Source: an uncultured Oscillospiraceae bacterium
Lineage (GTDB): Bacteria; Bacillota; Clostridia; Oscillospirales; Oscillospiraceae
Direction: 5' to 3'
NCBI GenBank assembly: GCA_944387635.1
Contig: CALXFT010000020.1
Location: forward strand, 1 to 35,920
Length of the DNA stretch: 35,920 nucleotides
Below are positions 22,263-29,601 of the stretch, in pieces. Position numbers and translations under genes: made by a program. Positions within the stretch are counted from its first letter, which is position 1. Every line of letters starts with the position of its first letter. The notes below the pieces were generated by a model. That model saw nothing but the letters and a program-made list of their open reading frames with translations. It did no database searches and had not been told where the DNA came from.

Positions 22263-22300
22263 TATTGTCAATTATCAATTATCCATATGTCCATTTCCTC
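22263..22300. repeat. Short AT-rich repeat
   Basis: Words ATTGTCA, ATTATCA, ATTATCC, ATATGTCC in tandem, as in the repeats at 797-885 and 4045-4065. It lies just downstream of the ktrA-like gene on the opposite strand. Confidence 0.45.
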
Positions 22301-22329
22301 TTTTGTGTAAAATACATTCAAAGCGGGCG

Positions 22330-23004
22330 TTACTCGGCCCACTGAGACAATTTGCTCAGACCTTCTTTTGAGCCTGAAACAAAGAGGATGTCCCCACGGC
22401 GGAATGTGTAATCGGGAGTTACCGTTTCGTTCAGCTCTCCGTCATTCTCAACGGCAATGATGTTCGTTCCGAAGCGCTTGCGGAGGTTGACCTCCAGAAC
22501 GGTCTTGCCTGCCATTTTCTCAGGCAGCATGAGCTTGGAGATGTTCAGCTTTTCGGAAAGCTGAACATAGTCAAGCATCCGGGACGCCTCCAATCGGTTG
22601 GCAAGGCGGATTGCCATATCCTGCTCCGGGTAGACAACCTTTGCCCCCAGCTTTTCCAAAATCTCGCCGTGCTCTGCGCTGGTGGATTTTGCGATAACAG
22701 AGGGGATGCCCATGCTCACAAGATGAAGCGTTGCCAGAATGGAAGTGTCCATGGCTTCACCGATGCATACCACAGCCACATCGCAGTTCTGAATGCCGGC
22801 TTCGGACAGGGTTTTCTTGTCCAGCGAGGACACAACAAAGGCGTTGTCCGTGCAATCCCGCAGTTCTCTGATCCTTTCCTCACTGCGGTCAAGCACAATC
22901 AGCTCCGCTCCGGATTTTGCCAGTTCCAGAGCCAGCGCCGTGCCAAATCTGCCGAGTCCGATGATTCCGTATGTATTTCTGTCTCTCACATGTTTCCTGG
23001 ACAT
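22330..23004 (-). CDS. ktrA: Potassium uptake regulatory protein, TrkA/KtrA-type
   Basis: This 224-aa cytoplasmic gating subunit has an N-terminal RCK domain with the nucleotide loop GIIGLGRFGTALALELAKSG and the acidic residue in IVLDRSEERI that contacts the ribose. A linker then leads to a C-terminal RCK_C/TrkA_C domain (about residues 140-224: LNISKLMLPEKMAGKTVLEV, YTFRRGDILFVSG). Such octameric rings bind ATP/ADP and, through RCK_C, often c-di-AMP, and they open or close the KtrB channel. ATG 23004 follows GGAGGTAAACT. It is the third gene of a three-gene operon, 16 bp after the TrkH-type gene. Confidence 0.93.
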   Translation of the reverse strand: MSRKHVRDRNTYGIIGLGRFGTALALELAKSGAELIVLDRSEERIRELRDCTDNAFVVSSLDKKTLSEAGIQNCDVAVVCIGEAMDTSILATLHLVSMGIPSVIAKSTSAEHGEILEKLGAKVVYPEQDMAIRLANRLEASRMLDYVQLSEKLNISKLMLPEKMAGKTVLEVNLRKRFGTNIIAVENDGELNETVTPDYTFRRGDILFVSGSKEGLSKLSQWAE

Positions 23005-23020
23005 AGTTTACCTCCGTAAT

Positions 23021-24340
23021 TCAGCCGATGGCGATATTGCCTTCGGGATAGTTCACGCGATCTCCTTTGGTGAAATACCAAAGGGAAGCGATTGTCAGGG
23101 GCCCCAGCCGCCCGATGTACATAATCACAATGGACAGGATCTTCGACCCTACGCTGAGTGTGGGCGTAATGCCGGTGGATAAGCCAACCGTACCGAAGGC
23201 GCTGGTCATCTCAAACAGAGCGTCGATCATCGGTACATGGGGGTCCATTACCATCATCAGCCAAGTGCCGGATACCACCACGCACAAGGCCAATAAGGTA
23301 ATCACGGCGGACTTGCGGAACAGTTCTCTCGGAATGGAATACTTGAAGGCCTTTTCCGTTTTATTTGTTGCCGCCGACACAATGCCTCTGAACAAAACAA
23401 AGAATGTGGATGTTTTGATGCCGCCGCCGGTTGATCCGGGGGACGCGCCGATGAACATCAGCACCGTCAGCACCAGCAGGCCCGCGTCCGTGTAGTTTGC
23501 CATGTTTGAGGTGGAGAAACCGGCGGTACGGGCGGATACGCTGTGGAAGTACGCGCCCATCCAGGTTTCGCCTTCCTCGGTGACTTTAATCAGCACTGTG
23601 CCGGAGATAATCAGAAAGGCGGTGACGGAAAGGACAACCTTCGCGTGCATGGAGTATTTCTTCCAGCAGAATTTGTTCTTCCGCATCTCCTGAATCACAA
23701 GGAAGCCGATGCCGCCGAAAATAATCAGGCCGGTGGTCACAAGGTTCAGCAGCACATTGTCATGGTAGACCAACAGGTTTTCGTTGGCGTAGAGCTGCCC
23801 TGAGTGGCCGAGTATGTCAAAGCCGGAGTTGTTGAACGCCGCGATGCTGTGGAACAAGCTATACCCCAGGGCTTCCAGCGACGGATAATCCTGCACAAAC
23901 ACAATGAAGTTGATTGCCGCTCCAATGGACTCAATGGTCAGGGTGGTCAAAAGCACTTGCCGGACAAATTGGACTGCGCCCTTTCCGTTTTCCAGGTTCC
24001 CGGCTTCCTGAATGAGATTGCGGCCTTTCAGATTGATTTTCTTTCCCATGGCGAGAATCACGCCGGCGCCGACGGTGGTAACGCCCAAGCCGCCGACCTG
24101 AATCAGCATAGCCAGGAAAAAACGGCCGATGGGTGTGAAGGCGGTGCCGGGGTCAATGGCAATCAAGCCGGTAACACAAACCGCGCTGGTGGAAGTGTAG
24201 AGCGCGTCTATGTAGTGAATGTCCTGTCCCTCCTGCACGCTGCATGGGAGCATCAATAACCCCGACCCGATGAAAATCACCGCCGCGAAGCCGAGGGCGA
24301 TAATTCGTCCGGGAGACAGCTTCATGATTCGTTTCAGCAT
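23021..24340 (-). CDS. ktrB: Potassium transporter, TrkH/KtrB-type
   Basis: This 439-aa membrane protein has four repeats of the M1-P-M2 potassium-channel motif. All four filter loops are visible: TSTSAVCVTGL, AAFNNSGFDI, GASPGSTGGGIKT and TSAFGTVGLSTGI; each has the glycine that replaces the classic GYG. The length fits KtrB rather than the longer TrkH. It forms the K+ (often Na+-coupled) pore that works with the KtrA-like ring encoded next. ATG 24340 is behind GGGGAGGTTAAGCT and only 3 bp after the upstream permease gene. Confidence 0.95.
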   Translation of the reverse strand: MLKRIMKLSPGRIIALGFAAVIFIGSGLLMLPCSVQEGQDIHYIDALYTSTSAVCVTGLIAIDPGTAFTPIGRFFLAMLIQVGGLGVTTVGAGVILAMGKKINLKGRNLIQEAGNLENGKGAVQFVRQVLLTTLTIESIGAAINFIVFVQDYPSLEALGYSLFHSIAAFNNSGFDILGHSGQLYANENLLVYHDNVLLNLVTTGLIIFGGIGFLVIQEMRKNKFCWKKYSMHAKVVLSVTAFLIISGTVLIKVTEEGETWMGAYFHSVSARTAGFSTSNMANYTDAGLLVLTVLMFIGASPGSTGGGIKTSTFFVLFRGIVSAATNKTEKAFKYSIPRELFRKSAVITLLALCVVVSGTWLMMVMDPHVPMIDALFEMTSAFGTVGLSTGITPTLSVGSKILSIVIMYIGRLGPLTIASLWYFTKGDRVNYPEGNIAIG

Positions 24341-24343
24341 AGC

Positions 24344-25651
24344 TTAACCTCCCCATACCATCCAAATGTATATGTATCCGGCAAGTACCGCCGAGAACGT
24401 AAAGGGAACGCCGATCCGCAAGAAGTCACGAAGTCTGACGGTTTCTCCGTGCTTGCGAAGAATGCCGATGGCGGCGATGTTGGCGGAGGCCCCGATTGGC
24501 GTCAGGTTGCCGCCGAGGGTTGCGCCGGTCAAAAGCCCGAAATAGAACACATAGGGCTCCGCCCCCATCAGTGCGGAAATGCTCTGTACAACAGGCAGCA
24601 TAGTCGCCACATACGGAATATTGTCAATGAACGCCGAAAGCAAAACGGAGGCGAACACGATCATCGAGTAAAGCAGGAACGGGTTGTCTCCGGCAAAGTT
24701 ATAGAACAGATCGGCAGCCGCGTCAATGACGCCTGCTGTTTTAATGCCCTCAATGACGATAAACAGTCCAAACAGCAGAAGCAGGGTATCTTTGTCAATG
24801 TCAGCAAGCACCTGCTTCAGGGCGGCGGGAGATTTCGTCCGCGCGCAGGCACGAATCACGCCGATGACGCAAAGACCCAAGCAGATGAGACCGCTTCGGA
24901 TATTGTATATACTGAGCAAGAACGGGCTTTCCGGCTCCGGCAGGAAGGAGGACACAATCAGAAGTCCCACCGCGCCAACGAGCAATGCGGATGGGAAATA
25001 ATCTGTGACCGTGGTTTCCACTTTCGCGCTGACGGGCTGACTGTCTTTTCTGAACAATACCAAAAGGGCGATACAGGATACGACAGCCCCCAGCTCCACA
25101 CCCCAGAAAATGCCGGGTTTGCCGTTCATCCAGAAGAAGTCCAGAAAGTTCATGCCGGCGAAACTGCCCAGGAGCATGCTTGTGGTATCGCCGACCATTG
25201 TAGCCGCGCCCTGCAGATTGGAGGATACGGCAATGGCGATCAGCACCGGCACAGGCGAAATTTTCAGCTTACGGGAAATGGCCAGGCCGATGGGGGCCAC
25301 CATCAGCACCGTTGCCACGTTGTCGACAAAGGCGCTGACAACACCGGCGAACAGGGCAAGCGCCGTTACCGCCCATTTCACATTTGGCACACGGGCAATC
25401 AGGTGTTCCGCAAGCAGAGCGGGCATTCTGCTTTCTATAAAAAGCGTGACAATGCCCATTGTACCGGCAATCATCAAAAGCACATTGTAGTCTACCGCGC
25501 CGAGAGCCTGAAGCGGCGTAAGATCATAGACGCCGGCAAGGCCCAGGGCGACAAACACAGCCGCGCCCGACAGCGCGATCCATGGCCTGTATTTCTGCAT
25601 GGTCAGCATCAATACGTAAATCACAAGGAATATACATAACGCGGGAATCAT
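24344..25651 (-). CDS. Ion transporter superfamily permease (ArsB/NhaD/SLC13-like)
   Basis: This 435-aa protein has about 11-12 membrane helices and two inverted repeats carrying the family's hairpin motifs. The first is SAFVDNVATVLMVAPI with SNLQGAATMVGD; the second is SAFIDNIPYVATMLPV with GATLGGNLTPIGASANI. Members include arsenite pumps, Na+/H+ antiporters of the NhaD type and dicarboxylate transporters. The sequence does not fix the ion, but the tight operon with a K+ uptake system favours a cation or proton exchange role over arsenite export; no ars genes are nearby. ATG 25651 follows GGGAGGTATGGTTT. Codon usage looks less GC-rich than in the flanking core genes. Confidence 0.88.
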   Translation of the reverse strand: MIPALCIFLVIYVLMLTMQKYRPWIALSGAAVFVALGLAGVYDLTPLQALGAVDYNVLLMIAGTMGIVTLFIESRMPALLAEHLIARVPNVKWAVTALALFAGVVSAFVDNVATVLMVAPIGLAISRKLKISPVPVLIAIAVSSNLQGAATMVGDTTSMLLGSFAGMNFLDFFWMNGKPGIFWGVELGAVVSCIALLVLFRKDSQPVSAKVETTVTDYFPSALLVGAVGLLIVSSFLPEPESPFLLSIYNIRSGLICLGLCVIGVIRACARTKSPAALKQVLADIDKDTLLLLFGLFIVIEGIKTAGVIDAAADLFYNFAGDNPFLLYSMIVFASVLLSAFIDNIPYVATMLPVVQSISALMGAEPYVFYFGLLTGATLGGNLTPIGASANIAAIGILRKHGETVRLRDFLRIGVPFTFSAVLAGYIYIWMVWGG

Positions 25652-25773
25652 AAACCATACCTCCCATAAAAGGAATTTCTGTGTCCACCCATGGGGTTTA
25701 TGGTTAATATTGTATGGAAAACACGCAAGGATGCCCTTAAGACCGCCGTGCTCAGTTTAAGATTGTATAATGA

Positions 25774-25803
25774 TAGGACACCTGCCGGAAGGAAGGTGTC
25801 CTA
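25774..25803. repeat. Perfect inverted repeat between divergent operons
   Basis: TAGGACACCT (25774-25783) against AGGTGTCCTA (25794-25803) with a 10-base loop. It lies between the potassium operon (minus) and the sigma factor gene (plus), so it could be an operator or a transcript hairpin. A TATAAT precedes it at 25766-25771 on the plus strand, without a clear -35. Confidence 0.5.
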
Positions 25804-25944
25804 AAATCACGATATGTCCTTGCTGCGGGAAACCTGCCCGTGGGGCGCAATGACAGCGGCTCCCCGGGCCGGAAAAAATATTTTCATGGGCGAAATAAAA
25901 ATATCCTTTTCAACCGTCTAATGGGCAAAGGAGGTGAAGCGGCA

Positions 25945-26409
25945 GTGAACGATGAAGAATTCGCGAAACGTGTTGCGTCCGTCCGCACCAAACTGTATAA
26001 GACCGCGCTGACCTATCTGAGCAGTGAGTCGCTGGCAATGGACGCGGTAGACGAGGCAGTCTATAAGGCCCTCTGCGGCCGCTGGAAGCTTCGTCAGCCG
26101 GAGTTCTTTGATACCTGGATCACCAGAATCCTGATTCATGAATGCCACAATGAGCTGCGCAGACAGAAGCGCTGCTGTTCGCTGGAGGAACTGCCTGAGG
26201 CCGCGGCAGAGGATTTTGACGCTCTGCCGTTGAAGGAGGCATTGAAACGGCTTCCCAAGGATCTGAAAGATGTCATCATTTTACGCTTCTTTGGCGGTTA
26301 CACAGTGGCCGAAACTGCCCAGACGTTACATATCCCGGCGGGAACCGTTGCGTCCCGGCAAAGAAAGGCGCTGCGGCTGCTTCGGCTGGAACTTGATGAG
26401 GAGGTGTGA
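25945..26409 (+). CDS. RNA polymerase sigma factor, sigma-70 family (ECF-like)
   Basis: This 154-aa protein has region 2 at about residues 8-70 (RTKLYKTALTYLSSESLAMD, then FFDTWITRILIHECHNELRR) and region 4 at about 95-150. Region 4 reads ALKRLPKDLKDVIILRFFGG followed by YTVAETAQTLHIPAGTVASR. It is a two-domain alternative sigma factor. The next gene encodes a membrane protein with a DUF4179 region, the usual anti-sigma-like partner of this subgroup in Clostridia. GTG 25945 lies 10 bases behind AAAGGAGG; an in-frame ATG at 25921 has no ribosome binding site. Its stop lies 2 bp before the next start. Confidence 0.93.
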   Translation: MNDEEFAKRVASVRTKLYKTALTYLSSESLAMDAVDEAVYKALCGRWKLRQPEFFDTWITRILIHECHNELRRQKRCCSLEELPEAAAEDFDALPLKEALKRLPKDLKDVIILRFFGGYTVAETAQTLHIPAGTVASRQRKALRLLRLELDEEV

Positions 26410-26411
26410 CC

Positions 26412-27788
26412 GTGAACCGAATGGAAGAATATAAGGCTATGGTGGAAGCGCTGAATCGGCCCAATCCTGGTCTCGAGACCACGCTGGATCGGGCCCGCAA
26501 AAGAAAGAATAAGAAGACCCGTCAAATGATCCTTCGCCCAGCGGCCGGACTTGCCGCCTACTTCGCGCTCTTTGTCCTTCTGGTCAACTTCTGCGCTCCG
26601 GTGGCCTACGCCTGCTCTCAGGTTCCCATCCTGCGTGAGCTGGCTGCTGCGGTCACCTTTTCCAGATCCCTTAGGGATGCCGTTGAAAATGAATATGTGC
26701 AGCCCATGGATCTGTCCCGGACCGAAAATGAAATCACCGCGGAGGTTGCCTACCTAATCGTGGACCAGAAGCAGGTGAATGTTTTCTTCCGGCTAAAGTC
26801 TGAGAAGTATTCCGAACTGGCGGCAGACCCGGTAGTAGTCAATCCCGACGGCTCCGGAGTATCCTGCTCATGGGGTACGAATGGTCTCTATGCTGAGAAC
26901 GGAGAACTGCGATGCCTCTCGATTGATTTCGTGGATGAGAATGTGCCTGATTCTCTGAAGGTACAATTCAATGTCTATTCTAACGAAATTTTGGAGGAAG
27001 CGTTCGCGCCTGAAAACGCGGTTGACGATATCTTCCAAGATGCCCCCGATGATGATCGGAATTACCTGGCAGAATTTGAGTTTCTGTTGGAGTTTGACCC
27101 CGAATTCACCGCTGCGGGCAAGGTCTTCCCGGTCAATCAGACGGTAATGCTGGATGGACAGGCGATCACCATCACCGATATCGAAGTCTATCCCACCCAT
27201 CTGCGGGTGGACATCGCGGAATCGGAAGCCAACACCGCGTGGCTCAAGAGCCTGGACTTCTATATCCAGACCGACTGGGGAATGAAGTTCGCGCCTGTTT
27301 CCAACAGAATTGTCTCTACCGGATCTGCCGATACGCTCTCCATGGTTTCTTACCGCGCGGATAGCGCTTATTTCTACGAAGCGGAACACCTGAAGGTAGT
27401 GATTACCGGTGCGACCTGGCTCAGTAAGGATCTGGAGAAAACGTATATCAATCTGGCAACCGGTGAAACCGGTACGCTTCCGGAAGGCGCCGCGTTGGAT
27501 TCCGTCCGGAAGACGGGAAACGGTTGGGTCGTAAAGTTCCGTGCTGACTGGGAAGAGGAGGAGCCGATGTACCAGCTTTTCCGGAATATCTTCTACGATG
27601 CGGAAGGAAATGCGTACGAGTTCAACATATCGAGCAGCTGCTATGGCCAGGCAAACGAAGAAGGGGTGATCGATCACTTCTTTGAGGAGTTCCCGCTGGA
27701 GAACTACCCCTATGAGGAGGTCTGGCTCTGCCCCCAGTATTCCCATTACTGGACTGCTGAAGATGTCATCGTGATTACAGTCCAATAA
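26412..27788 (+). CDS. DUF4179-type membrane protein, probable anti-sigma partner
   Basis: This 458-aa protein has a cytoplasmic N-terminus of about 38 residues (MNRMEEYKAMVEALNRPN, then a basic cluster ARKRKNKK). A single membrane helix follows (AAGLAAYFALFVLLVNFCAP, about 45-65), and then a large extracellular part. The segment right after the helix (YACSQVPILRELAAAVTFSR) and the beta-rich domain following it are typical of DUF4179 proteins encoded next to ECF sigma factors. By genetic context it probably holds the preceding sigma factor inactive and senses an envelope signal; this is not proven for the family. GTG 26412 is seven bases behind GGAGG; an earlier GTG at 26406 overlaps the sigma stop. 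The gene is less GC-rich than core genes here. Confidence 0.85.
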   Translation: MNRMEEYKAMVEALNRPNPGLETTLDRARKRKNKKTRQMILRPAAGLAAYFALFVLLVNFCAPVAYACSQVPILRELAAAVTFSRSLRDAVENEYVQPMDLSRTENEITAEVAYLIVDQKQVNVFFRLKSEKYSELAADPVVVNPDGSGVSCSWGTNGLYAENGELRCLSIDFVDENVPDSLKVQFNVYSNEILEEAFAPENAVDDIFQDAPDDDRNYLAEFEFLLEFDPEFTAAGKVFPVNQTVMLDGQAITITDIEVYPTHLRVDIAESEANTAWLKSLDFYIQTDWGMKFAPVSNRIVSTGSADTLSMVSYRADSAYFYEAEHLKVVITGATWLSKDLEKTYINLATGETGTLPEGAALDSVRKTGNGWVVKFRADWEEEEPMYQLFRNIFYDAEGNAYEFNISSSCYGQANEEGVIDHFFEEFPLENYPYEEVWLCPQYSHYWTAEDVIVITVQ

Positions 27789-28048
27789 TGCATATGATGC
27801 TTATCCACTTGCCCCAGCCTGGGGCCCTGCGGGCCGCCTTGGCTTACCCCTTCACAAGGAGAGCCAAGGGACGCGCAGGTTTCTGAGCCGGTACGTATCC
27901 TCTGCAATTTCTGCTGTTTCAAGTCGATCAGAATAACCAATTTTATAGAATCATATTCGGCAGCGCCGCCAGACGATGCCTTCTTGATGAAATGGCATTG
28001 GGGAACCTTGAAAGCATATTTCAGACGTCTGCGCGGCTTTTCTACCCT
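27789..28048. other. Intergenic region after the sigma/anti-sigma pair
   Basis: No gene supported. It contains hairpins GCCCCAG/TGGGGC-type at 27811-27825 and CCTTGGCT/AGCCAAGG at 27837-27869 (with CCTT/AAGG inside), neither followed by Ts; one may end the sigma operon. The minus strand is open across 27900-28160, but without start signals or recognisable protein content. Confidence 0.4.
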
Positions 28049-28180
28049 GAGCGCGTTGGCTCCAGGCCCTGCCTGACGGAAGAACGAAACGCTATAGATT
28101 CCGCTCCGGACATGGCGTTTGCGTTTCGCGGACGTCCTCCAAGGCCCCGCGAACCGCGGCAATCACAAAGGCGGAAAAGG
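28049..28180 (-). pseudogene. Duplicated 3' end of the ribbon-helix-helix gene (132-bp repeat)
   Basis: These 132 bp match 28801-28932 in the same orientation with only two differences (28087 and 28173). Read on the minus strand the stretch holds the last 29 codons of the RHH regulator gene (from TFSAFVIAAVRGALEDVRE to the stop) plus 43 bp after it, but no upstream part. The homology breaks abruptly at both ends. It is a partial duplication, not a gene. Confidence 0.85.
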
Positions 28181-28219
28181 GATGGCTTTGGTGTCCCGAA
28201 CCGGCGCCCCTTCCGCAAA

Positions 28220-28588
28220 TCAAAACAACGCGTCGAGATCCGCGGTCCACGCCATGGAGCAATCCTGTCCCCAGAATTCAGAACCATATATGTGAATATC
28301 TGTGTTAATGGCGCAGCGCTTCTGCTGGTAGTCAATCACGATCCGGATATCCGCCACAGAAATCAACACAGCATTTTCATTTTTCTCCGTGGTTCTGATT
28401 TCAAGGGCGGTTTTTTTCAGATATTTTGGATGGCACAAGGGAATTGCCGCAAAAATCCCGTGGTTATTCTCACCTGTTGCGTAAACGCAAACAACCTGAC
28501 GCTCTTTTTCGATGACAAGCCACTTGTCTTCCATGTTGAAAAAGTAAGCTTTTGGGAAAAAGCCCAATTGTAAGGTTTCTGATTTCAT
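28220..28588 (-). CDS. Hypothetical protein (122 aa) with its own promoter
   Basis: The product (starting MKSETLQLGFFPKAYFFNME) has no membrane segment and mixes beta-strand-like stretches (WLVIEKERQVVCVYATGENN, NAVLISVADIRIVIDYQQKR), suggesting a compact soluble domain; I do not recognise a family. Evidence that it is real: an AAGGAGG ribosome binding site upstream, and a promoter TTGAAA-17-TATAAT about 57 bp further up. ATG 28588 is preferred, 11 bases from GGAGG; ATG 28597 lies only two bases behind that site. The gene is clearly more AT-rich than the core genes, as is the RHH gene beside it, consistent with acquired DNA. The partial RHH duplication lies 39 bp downstream. Confidence 0.7.
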   Translation of the reverse strand: MKSETLQLGFFPKAYFFNMEDKWLVIEKERQVVCVYATGENNHGIFAAIPLCHPKYLKKTALEIRTTEKNENAVLISVADIRIVIDYQQKRCAINTDIHIYGSEFWGQDCSMAWTADLDALF

Positions 28589-28650
28589 TGTGCGCATATC
28601 CTCCTTTGTGTGACATTTCCCTGGCTGACAAGCAGTGGGCTGTGACGATC

Positions 28651-28679
28651 ATTATACTGTGTTTTCCGCGTTTTTTCAA
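28651..28679 (-). promoter_or_regulatory. Promoter of the hypothetical gene at 28220-28588
   Basis: Minus strand TTGAAA (28679-28674), 17-bp spacer, TATAAT (28656-28651). Confidence 0.8.
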
Positions 28680-28800
28680 CTACGAACCACACATTCGCAT
28701 GCTTCATCTTCCCTATTGCTTCTTAATTCTTGGAACATCGAAACAGTATAGGCGATGCCTTCGTCACGAGGCGGAAGTCCGCGATACAGGGAAAGGCCCG

Positions 28801-28932
28801 GAGCGCGTTGGCTCCAGGCCCTGCCTGACGGAAGAACGGAACGCTATAGATTCCGCTCCGGACATGGCGTTTGCGTTTCGCGGACGTCCTCCAAGGCCCC
28901 GCGAACCGCGGCAATCACAAAGGCCGAAAAGG
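28801..28932. repeat. 132-bp repeat, copy containing the intact RHH gene end
   Basis: Pairs with 28049-28180 (130 of 132 identical, direct orientation, 752 bp apart). Here it is part of a complete gene, so this is the likely source copy. Confidence 0.88.
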
Positions 28933-29041
28933 TACAGTTTTTGCCCTGGATGGCCTTCTCCACATCTTCCACCACATCGGTTGGAAAGCGGATGGTTTTG
29001 TTGACGGTGGGTGGGGTAGAGGGGATCTGAAACCTGCCCAT
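28844..29041 (-). CDS. Ribbon-helix-helix (Arc/MetJ-type) DNA-binding protein
   Basis: This 65-aa protein has a beta strand TVNKTIRFPTDVVEDVEKAI followed by two helices (NCTFSAFVIAAVRGALEDVR), the ribbon-helix-helix fold used by Arc, CopG and antitoxin-type repressors. These bind palindromic operators as dimers of dimers. ATG 29041 follows GTGAGG; a longer frame from 29062 would start inside the palindrome upstream. Two perfect palindromes lie in the 112-bp gap to the divergent zinc-protein gene, which strongly suggests autoregulation. No toxin partner lies next to it. Its last 29 codons are duplicated at 28049-28180. Confidence 0.8.
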   Translation of the reverse strand: MGRFQIPSTPPTVNKTIRFPTDVVEDVEKAIQGKNCTFSAFVIAAVRGALEDVRETQTPCPERNL

Positions 29042-29054
29042 AGACGTTACCTCA

Positions 29055-29070
29055 CAATACATTTGTATTG
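29055..29070. promoter_or_regulatory. Palindromic operator candidate 1
   Basis: CAATACA-TT-TGTATTG, a perfect 7-2-7 palindrome just upstream of the RHH ribosome binding site. It is suited to binding a ribbon-helix-helix dimer. Confidence 0.5.
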
Positions 29071-29100
29071 CATTTAGTCTATATCACCGCTTCTTGAAAA

Positions 29101-29124
29101 TATGCATTGCGTTTGCAATGCATA
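29101..29124. promoter_or_regulatory. Palindromic operator candidate 2
   Basis: TATGCATTGC-GTTT-GCAATGCATA, a perfect 10-4-10 palindrome that overlaps the -35 and spacer of the promoter at 29107-29135. It shares ATTG/CAAT half-site cores with the palindrome at 29055-29070. Confidence 0.6.
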
Positions 29125-29135
29125 CGTGATATTAT
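29107..29135 (+). promoter_or_regulatory. Promoter of the small zinc-protein gene
   Basis: TTGCGT (29107-29112), 17-bp spacer, TATTAT (29130-29135), ending 18 bp before the start codon and overlapped by the palindrome at 29101-29124. Confidence 0.55.
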
Positions 29136-29153
29136 TGGTTAGAGGTGAGGGGA

Positions 29154-29345
29154 ATGGCTGAATTCTGTCTGGAATGTTGGAACAAGATAATAGGCACCCA
29201 GAAACCTGACGGGAAATTTCTGTTTTCCAGAGTACCGGATTTGTGTGAAGGATGCGGAGAATGGAAACCGGTCATCATTCGGCTCAAGATGCGGTATTTT
29301 GCGAAGGAATGGATTCGGGAACGGTTACGTGACGTTTCTGAATAA
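29154..29345 (+). CDS. Small zinc-binding protein (63 aa)
   Basis: The product starts MAEFCLECWNKIIGTQKPDG and has two CxxC knuckles (CLEC at residues 5-8 and CEGC at about 34-37), then a basic C-terminal helix (KMRYFAKEWIRERLRD). This is a four-cysteine zinc ribbon of a type I recall as an uncharacterised small protein in Clostridia. Binding of nucleic acid or a partner protein is possible, but no function is known to me. ATG 29154 follows GAGGTGAGGGG. It is divergent from the RHH regulator with shared palindromes, so it is probably under its control, and a terminator follows. Confidence 0.75.
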   Translation: MAEFCLECWNKIIGTQKPDGKFLFSRVPDLCEGCGEWKPVIIRLKMRYFAKEWIRERLRDVSE

Positions 29346-29399
29346 ACCCCAACTATCCTGCTCCCGATTCGGCGTGGCCATTTTACAGGGTATAGTTTA

Positions 29400-29435
29400 A
29401 ATCGACAAGCCCACAAGTGTGCTTGCCGATTTTTG
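29400..29435 (+). terminator. Terminator after the small zinc-protein gene
   Basis: AATCG-A-CAAGC-C-CACA paired with TGTG-CTTG-C-CGATT around a two-base loop, followed by TTTT at 29431-29434. Confidence 0.75.
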
Positions 29436-29555
29436 GTGACCCGCCGGAGATTCGTTACATTTTCTCCTTCGGAGAAAATAAAGGTGTTGCCGCCGTCGAG
29501 ACCGGCGGCAAGCCACAGTCCACCGGACTGTGGCATTGGACGGTTCGAATCTCCG
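29431..29555. repeat. Three-hairpin element flanked by tRNA-Lys 3'-end sequence
   Basis: The first 24 bases (29431-29454) are identical to 29598-29621, the last 20 bases of tRNA-Lys plus CCA and the adjoining Ts. An outer inverted repeat CGGAGATTCG (29445-29454) / CGAATCTCCG (29546-29555) encloses three consecutive perfect 9-bp hairpins. These are ATTTTCTCC/GGAGAAAAT (29459-29479), TTGCCGCCG/CGGCGGCAA (29487-29511) and CCACAGTCC/GGACTGTGG (29513-29533). The right arm reads GGTTCGAATCTCC, like a tRNA T-arm on the plus strand. It has no coding potential. Confidence 0.8.
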
Positions 29556-29563
29556 CTGAAATC

Positions 29564-29601
29564 AAAACATACAGGCACCCTTTGGGGTGCCTGTATGTTT
29601 T
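29564..29601 (-). terminator. Terminator of the tRNA-Gln/tRNA-Lys unit
   Basis: A perfect 17-bp inverted repeat AAAACATACAGGCACCC / GGGTGCCTGTATGTTTT directly follows the tRNA-Lys CCA on the minus strand and ends in TTTT. Confidence 0.93.

Larger units (their letters stand above)
21640..22329. other. Gene-free stretch rich in palindromes and repeats
   Basis: No credible gene was found in 21627-22329. From left to right it holds a small hairpin (21640-21666), a nested 153-bp palindrome (21670-21822), the second copy of the 89-bp repeat (21824-21912), a reversed, diverged copy of the repeat found in tandem at 30439-30772 (about 21915-22045), unassigned sequence, and an AT-rich repeat (22263-22300). 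Confidence 0.6.

Noticed and set aside
21640-22300. CRISPR array in the palindrome-rich stretch
   Set aside because: There is no regular repeat-spacer spacing; the repeats are nested palindromes and single copies of dispersed elements, and no cas genes are present.
27746-28162. 138-codon minus-strand frame after the sigma/anti-sigma pair
   Set aside because: It overlaps the end of the anti-sigma gene and the 132-bp partial repeat, has no ribosome binding site, and its sequence reads like translated repeats.
28844-29345. Toxin-antitoxin pair formed by the RHH protein and the zinc protein
   Set aside because: The genes are divergent rather than in an operon, and the zinc protein resembles no toxin family. 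The palindromes indicate regulation but not a toxin-antitoxin system.
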